NCBI GenBank assembly: GCA_900547085.1 | Contig: URFI01000002.1 | Span: 1-41,543, forward strand | From: an uncultured Prevotella sp. | Lineage (GTDB): Bacteria; Bacteroidota; Bacteroidia; Bacteroidales; Bacteroidaceae | Reading direction: 5' to 3' | Length of the DNA: 41,543 bases | Shown here: positions 24,395 through 32,433 of the stretch, in pieces | Layout of the letters: each line of letters begins with the position of its first letter | Position numbering within the stretch: the stretch's first letter is position 1 | The notes under the pieces: generated by a model | Told to the model about the DNA's origin: nothing | The model's database searches: none | Seen by the model: only the letters and a program-made list of their open reading frames with translations | Made by a program: the position numbers and the translations under genes

Positions 24395-27300
24395 TTATTT
24401 TCTCAACATTTCCTCGACAGCTCGTTTCAATTGTTGGTCGTTGCCATTGATGTAGTCTTCCGGAGTGTTGTAAACTTCGATGTCAGGATTGAGTTGTGTG
24501 TTCTCTCCAAAGTTGCCTCGCATATCTCGGCAGCCCACTTGTGGGATGCCAAAGACCATGGTATTGTCGATGAGTGTCTCCCACCAAACGGCGGTCATAG
24601 TACCAGCAACTGGCGTACCTATCAGTTTTCCAATACCCAACTCCTTGTACACGAACGGGAATCCGTGTCCATTGCTGTAGTCGTCTTCGCACACCATGAC
24701 GCACGAAGGCTTGGTCCACTTGTTCCAAGGGTCTTTGCCAATGAACTGTCCACGTGGGACAAAGCTCTGATATTGCTTGCCTGAGAGCAGTGTACACAAA
24801 TCATCGTGCAGCCAGCCGCCACCATTGTGTCGCTCGTCTACAATCACAGCCTCGCGATTTCTATTCTTATCGCTTAGCAATTCATGGAATACAGTGCGGA
24901 AACTCTCGCTATCCATGGCCTTGACGTGTACGTATGCCAACCGTCCATGCGACAGACTATCTACCAATTGGCGGTTCCTGTCCACCCATCGCTTGTACAG
25001 CAATTCATCTTGATAGCCCTTACTAATGGCCTTAACCGTTACATCGAAACGCTTTTTGGTGGCGGGATTGTACACCGATACCCTGACATTGCGACCCGAC
25101 TTTCCGTCCAACATATAGTAGTAGTCTTTGTCTTTCAATATCGGTTCACCGTCTATCTTCTCAATGATGCAGCCTTTCGTAACTCCTGTTTTCTTCACCG
25201 AGAAAGGTCCACGATTGATAACCTCTTCGACTTTCAGTCCATCTCCATCGTACGTCTGGTCGTAGAACAAGCCCAAGGTGGCGGTGCTAAGGTTGGCACC
25301 ACCGCCAAAATAGCGCGCACCTGTGTGCGATGCGTTCAGTTCGCCCAACATCTCGCTCAGCATTTCACTGAAGTCATAGTTGTTATTGATATAAGGTAAG
25401 AACCGTGCATAACTCTTTTTGTAGCCTTCCCAATCAACACTGTGTAAGTCAACCTTATAAAATTTATCCTTCACCTGCTGCCAAATGTGGTTGAACATGT
25501 ACTCCCTTTCTTGATAAGGCTTGTAGTTGAAACGTGCTTCAAAGGTGACATTCTTCGACGAGTTGCTGCCTATATCTATCTTCTTGATACCCCCTCCAGA
25601 GCACAGGTACAGATTCTTGAAGTCTTTGTCTGCCAGCATTCCGCCGCCTCCCACGCCTTTCAGAATCAGTTTGGTACTGTGTTCTTTCAAATCATGCTTC
25701 CATAAGTCGAACCCACCTTCAAAGGCTGCCTGGTAATAGAGGGCGTTTCCGTCTTTGCTCAGCACGGCATCACCCAGGCGTGACGAGTTAACAGTGAGCC
25801 TAAGCACACGGTCGCGACAGTTGTCCAAGTCCAGTTTGATAGGCTCTTCCTTCTTTTCTTTCTTCTTCACCGTCACGTCTACCGTCTTTGGCTCTTCGGC
25901 TTTCTTCTTCTCTTTCTCTGCTTCATCGAGGAGACTCTTTTCCTCTTTCGTCATCTTGAACTTCTCATATTCGTCCAAATCGAAGAACATGATGTACACA
26001 TCGTCTTCCGCTCCCCAACTTCCATGGCTGCGGTAGCCTGCTCGGTCGCTTTGGAAAAGGATGGCTTTGCCGCCTAATACCCATTTTCCATTACCGGCAT
26101 TGTAGCCACTTTGCGTGAGATTGTAAATGGGCTTTTTACCTTCTGCGTCAATCAAGGCGATGTCTTGGTTGTTCCATCCTCCTGTTCCGATATAATTGGA
26201 GATGAGCCATTTGCTGTCTGGACTCCATTCAAACCAAATATCTCCGTCGCTATAAGAGTAAACATATTTACCGTCCATCACGGTTCTTACTTTCTTGCTC
26301 TTTACATCAAGCACCTTGAGCGTACCCCTGTTCTCAAAGAAAGCGATGCTTTTTCCATCAGGACTATATTGCGGTTGGAAAGAGGTATAAGCCGAATGGA
26401 TAAGGCGTTCTTCCTGTAAGTCGGTGGCATAGGCAAACTGTTTCTCCGCTTTGTTCTTCATGGTTGTTTGGTAAATCTGCCACAACCCTTCTCGTTCTGA
26501 TGCGTAGACAATCGCCAGTCCGTCGGGAGAGAATTCAATCGAACGCTCTTGTTCGGGTGTATCGGTAATCTGTTTGGTGGTTTTGTATTCGATGTTGGTC
26601 ACATACACGTCACCGTGTAGCACGAAACCTATTTCCTTTCCGTTGGGGGAAAGAGCAATCTCTGTCGCTCCCCATGTCTTTATCTGTCGACTCAAGTCGA
26701 TGTCATTACGGTCGGCAGTAATGCTCACGTTTACTTTTTGTGGTGCAGCCGACCCCATTTGGGTGTATATCTCACCGTCGTAACTGTAACAAATCCGTCC
26801 ATTTTGTGCCACCGACAGATAGCGCACGGGGTGTTTGGTGTGATGAGTAATTTGTGTCTTGTCTGCGCTTTTCACCCCTCGCTTGTACACATTGAAGGTT
26901 CCGTCCTCCTCACTTAGGTAGTAAAAAGAGGTGCCATCGGGTGCCCAGCGTGGTGTACGATCCTCGCCATTAAAGGTAGTAAGTTTGCTAAAGTTGCCAT
27001 TTTGGTTGAGCCATATATCTCTTGTGATAGGCGAGCGGTGATGTTTACGGAAGGGGTCTTCGTATCCTTTCTTGTCATGATACAATATCTCGCCCTTTTG
27101 GTTGATGCTCAAGTCCTCCATGGTCACTACTGAGAAGAGTTTGGGACGGTCACCTTTTAGGTTTACCTCGTACACTTGTGGGAAACTACTACTCGCAAAA
27201 AAGATGGATTTTGCCGTTGGCATGATGGCTGCACTGAACAGGATGTGTTCGTTGTCACGCCATGCAATGGGAGTTTCGTTGGTGCTTCTGGTGGTCAACC

Positions 27301-27601
27301 GTTTGGGTTCGCCACCGAATTTGTCCATTACGAAGATATCTAAGCTACCTTCACGACTCGATGCGAAAGCAATTTTTTTGCCGTCAGGACTCCAAATGGG
27401 GTAGGAATCGTATGCTGCATTCGAGGTGAGCTGTCGTGCCTGACCGCCCGAAGCGGGTACGGTGAACACGTCTCCTTTGTACGAAAACGCAATGGTTTGC
27501 CCATCGGGAGAGATCGAAGTGTGTCTCATCCACAACGGATTGGATTGAGCTGCCACAGATAGAGATAGTGTGAGGGCAGCAAAAATGAGTGTTTTTTTCA
27601 T
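24395..27601 (-). CDS. Tricorn-like S41 family peptidase with WD40-like propeller
   Basis: 1068 residues. A signal peptide (1-18, ending VAAQ) leads into two propeller regions made of PD40-type repeats (the first marked by SPDGQTIAFSYKGDVF, WSPDGKKIAFAS and similar, up to about residue 530). A charged Lys/Glu linker near 560-590 follows, then a PDZ-like domain (GCIIEKIDGEPI near 845-856) and the S41 catalytic domain with VIVDERHNGGG near 946-956 and the nucleophile region YSNGHGFPF near 990-998. It probably trims peptides in the periplasm or at the cell surface. It lies 48 nt after the glycosyltransferase gene and could be read through from that operon. A T9SS-domain relic follows its stop codon. 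Confidence 0.92.
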   Translation of the reverse strand: MKKTLIFAALTLSLSVAAQSNPLWMRHTSISPDGQTIAFSYKGDVFTVPASGGQARQLTSNAAYDSYPIWSPDGKKIAFASSREGSLDIFVMDKFGGEPKRLTTRSTNETPIAWRDNEHILFSAAIMPTAKSIFFASSSFPQVYEVNLKGDRPKLFSVVTMEDLSINQKGEILYHDKKGYEDPFRKHHRSPITRDIWLNQNGNFSKLTTFNGEDRTPRWAPDGTSFYYLSEEDGTFNVYKRGVKSADKTQITHHTKHPVRYLSVAQNGRICYSYDGEIYTQMGSAAPQKVNVSITADRNDIDLSRQIKTWGATEIALSPNGKEIGFVLHGDVYVTNIEYKTTKQITDTPEQERSIEFSPDGLAIVYASEREGLWQIYQTTMKNKAEKQFAYATDLQEERLIHSAYTSFQPQYSPDGKSIAFFENRGTLKVLDVKSKKVRTVMDGKYVYSYSDGDIWFEWSPDSKWLISNYIGTGGWNNQDIALIDAEGKKPIYNLTQSGYNAGNGKWVLGGKAILFQSDRAGYRSHGSWGAEDDVYIMFFDLDEYEKFKMTKEEKSLLDEAEKEKKKAEEPKTVDVTVKKKEKKEEPIKLDLDNCRDRVLRLTVNSSRLGDAVLSKDGNALYYQAAFEGGFDLWKHDLKEHSTKLILKGVGGGGMLADKDFKNLYLCSGGGIKKIDIGSNSSKNVTFEARFNYKPYQEREYMFNHIWQQVKDKFYKVDLHSVDWEGYKKSYARFLPYINNNYDFSEMLSEMLGELNASHTGARYFGGGANLSTATLGLFYDQTYDGDGLKVEEVINRGPFSVKKTGVTKGCIIEKIDGEPILKDKDYYYMLDGKSGRNVRVSVYNPATKKRFDVTVKAISKGYQDELLYKRWVDRNRQLVDSLSHGRLAYVHVKAMDSESFRTVFHELLSDKNRNREAVIVDERHNGGGWLHDDLCTLLSGKQYQSFVPRGQFIGKDPWNKWTKPSCVMVCEDDYSNGHGFPFVYKELGIGKLIGTPVAGTMTAVWWETLIDNTMVFGIPQVGCRDMRGNFGENTQLNPDIEVYNTPEDYINGNDQQLKRAVEEMLRK

Positions 27602-27649
27602 AAATGTAGGCTTTTTATTATTTAAGATGTTTATTCTTTTAAGCTATTG

Positions 27650-28675
27650 TTAGTCCCATTTGGATTTGCCACATAGTTTGCGCATCCGATTGACCATCGC
27701 CTCTTTGATGCGTTTGAAATTGCCTTTACGCAAGTTGATGAACAGCTCTTCTACCGATCGTCCTATCTTGAGCCATGGATGTCCCCAGCCCATGATGCGG
27801 AACATGCGATGCTTGTAGCCCACATTCTCTATGATGTATCGTGGGTGTTTCAGCGGAAACGACAGTTCGTGGCGTTGCATGGTGAAGATTCCTCGAATGG
27901 CTTTGGGCAAGTCGTCGTTGCTCCCACTGAGGTGAACTCCGTCTTCGGTAGCTCCAGCATTGCTGATCATGTTCACTCGGGGAACGATACAGAGTTGTGA
28001 ATGGAAGAAGATGGCTGCATGAAAAATCGTTTCGTAATAAGCTTTCCCCACCGAACGGTGATACTCGCAAAACTCAATAAAGTCGCTTTGGTATTTCCTT
28101 TCTTTAATAAGAGCTTCCAACTGCTGCCGATTGTACTTGTCGTCAAGGAATGAATAAGTGGCGTCCCATTTGTCAATTACCCGTTTCCACGATGCCCAAC
28201 CACTGATGCTAAAGGTGGTGGTGAAGAAATAATCATCGGGAATCCCCTGTGTTTCTTCATCGTAATTCATGCCCGCAATCATGCCAATGCGCTCATCATG
28301 AGCATATCTGTCAAGCAATTCTTTGCAAAAAGGGAAGAACGAGAGGGCAGGCACGTTGTCATCTTCCAAGACAACGCACTTGTCTTCATGGCTGAATGCC
28401 CACTTTTGGGAGAGATACTCGGAAGGGTCGCAGCCCCTGTTCACCTCTTGGTAGTTGCGATGTACTTCACATTCCCAGTCAATCTGCTCATCGTCGAGCA
28501 GCTTTCGGCATGCTTCCATGCGTGGCAAGTCGCTGTCGTTGCGTGGTCCATCTTGATACAGATACAACTTGCTGGGGCGAGCCAGTTTGATTTGTTCAAA
28601 CAAGTTGCCCAGTTCCTTGGGACGGTTAAAGAAGAGTATCAGTACCGCCACGTCTGTTTTTGCAGGCTGTTTCAT
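27650..28675 (-). CDS. Family 2-like glycosyltransferase (HlpA-type)
   Basis: 341 residues. The N-terminal VAVLILFFNRPKELGNLFEQI is the nucleotide-sugar strand and helix of a GT-A fold, LYLYQDGPRN follows near 33-42, and the VVLEDDNVP block near 99-107 gives the metal-binding DxD-like acidic motif. The GMNYDEETQG and WASWKRVIDKW regions match proteins often labelled hemolytic protein HlpA-like, which are glycosyltransferases. No transmembrane helix is visible, so it is probably a peripheral cytosolic enzyme. It is the last gene of the surface-glycan operon and lies 6 nt after licD. Donor and acceptor are unknown. Confidence 0.85.
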   Translation of the reverse strand: MKQPAKTDVAVLILFFNRPKELGNLFEQIKLARPSKLYLYQDGPRNDSDLPRMEACRKLLDDEQIDWECEVHRNYQEVNRGCDPSEYLSQKWAFSHEDKCVVLEDDNVPALSFFPFCKELLDRYAHDERIGMIAGMNYDEETQGIPDDYFFTTTFSISGWASWKRVIDKWDATYSFLDDKYNRQQLEALIKERKYQSDFIEFCEYHRSVGKAYYETIFHAAIFFHSQLCIVPRVNMISNAGATEDGVHLSGSNDDLPKAIRGIFTMQRHELSFPLKHPRYIIENVGYKHRMFRIMGWGHPWLKIGRSVEELFINLRKGNFKRIKEAMVNRMRKLCGKSKWD

Positions 28676-28681
28676 GTCCTA

Positions 28682-29515
28682 TCAGTGTTTATTGGTTTCG
28701 TTATTGTATATTTCAATGCTGCCTGTATGAGGCTTCAGTTGGCTTAAATCGGGCAGCTTCATATAGTCGCCATAAATGTGTCGCAACATGCGATCGCTGT
28801 CATGAGGAGCCATGAAGGGTCGGTTCTCAAACATAATGGTTGTTAATGGGAATATATCCTCTTCGTATCGGGAATTGTGAAACGGAATACCAAGTCCGCT
28901 GGTGATGGTCTTTGCGCCCGTGATGCGATTCACCAAGCGCAGTAATGGGTAGATAAATCTTACATTCCACGCATACAGTCGTTTCACCTTTTTCATGCAC
29001 TCCTCGTCGCTTCCCTTGTAAGTACGCATGAGTTTATACGCATGACCGAAGGAAAGTTCCGAGAGTTTGTGTGTCCACATGTGTTGCTTCTCCAAAGGGA
29101 AGATATCTATATAGATGCCACGATGCTTAAAAAAGCGGTCGTAGTTGGGCTTCTCTTCGATATAGGAACAACGGTCGCGCACCTTTGCGTAATGGTAACA
29201 ATAATTTGGGTCGGTGCTATGGGCTTGTAATGCTAAGTCATCAGGCAGTTTGTAGGGTAGTATTTCCAAAAGTCGCTCGTAGTCTGAGCGCATCATCTCA
29301 ATGTCCAAGTCATCATCCCAAGGGATAAAACCGCCATGCCTAACGGCACCTATCAATGTTCCACTACTGAGCCAATACCGAATGTTGTGGCGTTGGCATA
29401 TCTTGTCAACCTCAACAAGGATGTGCAGCATGCGCATCTGTTGGCGACGCAGCAACGATCCGTCGGGATTATATCGTTGGCGCAGTTCCTCATGTGGTAT
29501 GAGTGGTGTGTTCAT
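28682..29515 (-). CDS. LicD family phosphotransferase
   Basis: 277 residues from MNTPLIPHEELRQRY; the upstream in-frame ATG at 29557 is rejected because it would overlap the preceding gene. LicD signatures: RYWLSSGTLIGAVRHGGFIPWDDDLDIEMMRSDYERL across about 41-78, with the DDDLD acidic cluster, and FPLEKQ near 140. LicD-type proteins transfer phosphocholine or other phospho-amino-alcohols from a CDP donor to glycans. The upstream fusion gene encodes a LicC-like nucleotidyltransferase, which could make such a donor. The gap to the dehydrogenase gene is 10 nt. Confidence 0.9.
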   Translation of the reverse strand: MNTPLIPHEELRQRYNPDGSLLRRQQMRMLHILVEVDKICQRHNIRYWLSSGTLIGAVRHGGFIPWDDDLDIEMMRSDYERLLEILPYKLPDDLALQAHSTDPNYCYHYAKVRDRCSYIEEKPNYDRFFKHRGIYIDIFPLEKQHMWTHKLSELSFGHAYKLMRTYKGSDEECMKKVKRLYAWNVRFIYPLLRLVNRITGAKTITSGLGIPFHNSRYEEDIFPLTTIMFENRPFMAPHDSDRMLRHIYGDYMKLPDLSQLKPHTGSIEIYNNETNKH

Positions 29516-29525
29516 GACTGTTGTT

Positions 29526-30536
29526 TTATTTTGACAATTGACGCATGCCCCATCCAAAAACCTTGTCGATATGAGGAACCTCTACACTGTGTTGATGCGC
29601 CAAACGGTGAATGATAGCAAGCCCATAAGGGAAGTCTTCCGTGAAATACCTACTGGAAAAATCAGGTTGATAACCTCCCTCAACGGCTTTCATGGGTGCA
29701 GGTATGCCTTGAAAGGCAGCAATGGACGACAGTTTTTTGCTTAAACTATGTGCATCCGTACTCTCGTAATAATCAAGAACAGTGGGTATTGCGCCCTGCT
29801 TTACCTTTAATTTGCTCAATAGAGTTTGAAGTTCTTCATCCATTTGGATGTATAATTGTGCGGCTTCATCGGTCCAATCGGTGTAGAAGAGCGGCACCTC
29901 TTTATATATAATCTCCTTGTGCCAAGTGTGCCATAGCTCGTACAAGCGAGCGGTATGCAACAGCGGATTGCTATTTGTCAAACTCGCTTCGTAATAGTTA
30001 TCTAACAGACTGATGGGGGTATGCAACATTTCTTGCAATGTTTTCCTTAATGCTTCAGTAGCCTTGCCACCTCGTTCAATTGCTAAATTGAGTTGAGGTT
30101 TATAGCCCAACAGCGATGCTCGATGTCCATATTGAGTGGTTCGTGCAATGAAAGGTACGCGCTGAAAGCCAAAGAGAGGTGTGGTTTCGGGCAATATGTC
30201 CAACGCCTCAAAGAAGAAGCCAGTACTCGACACGATGCTTCCCACAGGTACGTGGGGCGACAGGTATGTACTTATTTGCTCCAGTGTGTCGTGCAGTGCA
30301 TATCCTGGGAGGCACAGCAAAACCAACTCTGCAGAAGGTATTACTTCTTTGGCATGCGTACTGATGTCGCATAACTCTCCCTTCAACACCTCTCCATTGG
30401 GGGTGTCAATGAGCAAATGATGCGTCCACCGTTCGGGATGTCGTGTCAACAAACTCACCTCATGAGTGGGCTGTGCAGCCAAGAAGCCAGCTACCACATG
30501 CCCTAAGTTACCTCCTCCGCAAATACATATTTTCAT
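29526..30536 (-). CDS. NAD/NADP octopine/nopaline dehydrogenase family protein
   Basis: 336 residues. The N-terminal Rossmann motif CGGGNLGHVVAGFLA sits at 5-19, followed by a GPD/opine-dehydrogenase-like NAD domain. The C-terminal helical domain starts near 175 with TNSNPLLHTARLYELW, the N-x3-H type motif of opine dehydrogenases that carries the catalytic histidine. Known relatives reductively condense an amino compound with a keto acid. The start abuts the stop of the fusion gene with no gap, so the two are tightly coupled. In this operon the likely amine partner is the amino-alcohol phosphate made by the fusion protein, which is an inference. Plain 3-hydroxyacid or ketopantoate-like reduction cannot be excluded. 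Confidence 0.82.
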   Translation of the reverse strand: MKICICGGGNLGHVVAGFLAAQPTHEVSLLTRHPERWTHHLLIDTPNGEVLKGELCDISTHAKEVIPSAELVLLCLPGYALHDTLEQISTYLSPHVPVGSIVSSTGFFFEALDILPETTPLFGFQRVPFIARTTQYGHRASLLGYKPQLNLAIERGGKATEALRKTLQEMLHTPISLLDNYYEASLTNSNPLLHTARLYELWHTWHKEIIYKEVPLFYTDWTDEAAQLYIQMDEELQTLLSKLKVKQGAIPTVLDYYESTDAHSLSKKLSSIAAFQGIPAPMKAVEGGYQPDFSSRYFTEDFPYGLAIIHRLAHQHSVEVPHIDKVFGWGMRQLSK

Positions 30537-32363
30537 TTATATGGTTTCGTTTTGTAAGTTGAGCAATGCTGTAATCAGTTGGTCGTTGTCCGCTTGGTTG
30601 CGGATAGAGATACGAATATAGTTCAATCCTTTGAGCGATGTCTTGCTGTTGCAATCTTTTATCATGATGTCAAAGCGTGCCAACAGTTGTTTAGTCAGCT
30701 CGGCTGCGGTATAGGGCGGTTTTACCTCACAACAAAAGTAGTTGGCTTGGGTTGGCAGAACACGCAAAAAATGTATCTCCTTCAAGCGTAGGGCAAAGCG
30801 ATTGCGCTCGTCAATAAATTGCTGACACGCCTTTTCGTATTGTGCTTGATATTTATTGTATATCTGCATGAAGAATTCGGCAAACGAGTTGATGTTCCAT
30901 ATTGACACGTCTTTCTTGATGCGAGCAATGGTTTCTCGTTGCGAGGTAGCCAAGATGCCTAACCGAAGTCCGGGTACGCCATACGATTTTGAAATACTTT
31001 TCATGACCAACAGGTTGGGATATGCTTCCAAAGTCTCATCACAGAGAAGTGAGTTGTGTAGAAAATCATCACTAAAGTCAACAAACGACTCGTCAACCAC
31101 TAACTGTATATTTCGCTCCTTGCACCATGCTGCCAGTCTCACAATGTCGGCTTTGGGTATGAAGTTGCCCGAGGGATTGTCTGGATTGATGAGCAACAGC
31201 ATGTCTATGGACTTGTCTTTGTAGAAGTTCATCAAGTCGTTGGCAGTATATTGCAGCGTGTCCAAGGGCGGAACAAACGCTACTATCTGCTCTTTTCGCA
31301 GTCGATGCGGATATTCTTCAAAGGTGGGGAACACCATGCCCACATTTCCTTTAACGTTTTCCATGAGGCTCTTGATGAGTTCTGCTGCTCCGTTGCCCAC
31401 CACCATGTATTCTTGTTTGATGCCAAAACACTTGCCTGCCAACAGTGAGTTGACGTACATACCCGACGGATATTCGGTCAAAAGGGTGTCAAAGTTGGCT
31501 TTCATCTCGGCTTTCATCTGCTCACAAGGAAAGTAGGGGTTTACCAAATAGCAGTAGTCCAGCATCTTTGGGAAACGCCAGTGCCCACCATAGCGATAGT
31601 TATACCGTTTGAGCATCTCGTCGTCTTTAGCGAAAATGGTTTCTGCAATGTCCAAGTCTTGCACATCGTCTATCTCGTACCACTTCTCATTGCCAATGTC
31701 AAGTGCTTTGAGGTTGGTTTTATCTAACAACGTAATCACTCGCAACACCTGTTCGTAATATTCGTTATTTCCCAAAGCTTTACAATAAGCATCGAGAAAA
31801 GGAACGTACTGTGTTTGCGAAAACGCTTTGCTAAACTTGTAAATGTTTACCGTTTTATAATACGAGTCAACCTCCTGATAGTTGAAAGCCTTTTTAGGAA
31901 CAAAGTTTACGATGTTGCCATCACCGTCGATGCGCACCATGGTACCATCCATCCATGTTTCATATTTGGCAACGAGGGCAATGTTGGGACGTTCGTCGGC
32001 AAGAATCATGGAGAAAAGTCGGTCAGAGAAGATGAGATCCGACTCTATCAAGAGCGTGTCGTCTTCTTGCATCTGCTCCTTTACCAACGACAATGAATAA
32101 ATATTATTGGTGCGGGCGGAGATAAGCTTTTCTACATATTCTATCTTTAGACTGTCTGCATATCGCTCTCCGATGTGATGGATGAGTTCTTTTCCCTTAT
32201 AGCCCACCACCATCAGTACACGCTTTAGATGCAATGCGGAGAGTTGCGTAAGCATGCGGTCAATGAGTCTTACCCCATTGACGGGTACCATACATTTGGT
32301 GTTTTCCTTGGTGTAGCTTCCTAAGCGACGCCCCATTCCTGCGGCTAATATAATGGCTTGCAT
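30537..32363 (-). CDS. Nucleotidyltransferase-aminotransferase fusion (LicC-like plus CobD/HisC-like)
   Basis: 608 residues in two enzymes. Residues 1 to about 235 are a sugar-nucleotidyltransferase-like domain: AIILAAGMGRRLGSYTKENTK with the catalytic K, then LLIESDLIFSD near 103-113. This layout is closest to CTP:phosphocholine cytidylyltransferases. Residues from about 245 form a fold-type I PLP enzyme: YRYGGHWRFP at the start, LLINPDNPSGN near 392-402, VDESFVDFSDDF near 419-430 and SISKSYGVPGLRLG with the PLP lysine near 454-467. CobD-like relatives decarboxylate serine or threonine phosphate. A combined product would be a CDP-linked amino alcohol. A true aminotransferase is also possible. 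Confidence 0.88.
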   Translation of the reverse strand: MQAIILAAGMGRRLGSYTKENTKCMVPVNGVRLIDRMLTQLSALHLKRVLMVVGYKGKELIHHIGERYADSLKIEYVEKLISARTNNIYSLSLVKEQMQEDDTLLIESDLIFSDRLFSMILADERPNIALVAKYETWMDGTMVRIDGDGNIVNFVPKKAFNYQEVDSYYKTVNIYKFSKAFSQTQYVPFLDAYCKALGNNEYYEQVLRVITLLDKTNLKALDIGNEKWYEIDDVQDLDIAETIFAKDDEMLKRYNYRYGGHWRFPKMLDYCYLVNPYFPCEQMKAEMKANFDTLLTEYPSGMYVNSLLAGKCFGIKQEYMVVGNGAAELIKSLMENVKGNVGMVFPTFEEYPHRLRKEQIVAFVPPLDTLQYTANDLMNFYKDKSIDMLLLINPDNPSGNFIPKADIVRLAAWCKERNIQLVVDESFVDFSDDFLHNSLLCDETLEAYPNLLVMKSISKSYGVPGLRLGILATSQRETIARIKKDVSIWNINSFAEFFMQIYNKYQAQYEKACQQFIDERNRFALRLKEIHFLRVLPTQANYFCCEVKPPYTAAELTKQLLARFDIMIKDCNSKTSLKGLNYIRISIRNQADNDQLITALLNLQNETI

Positions 32364-32433
32364 GTGTTAAATTTCTGCTTTGATTTTCAATAATGAGCAA
32401 ATATACATAAAAATATGGATTTAGGGGATGTCC

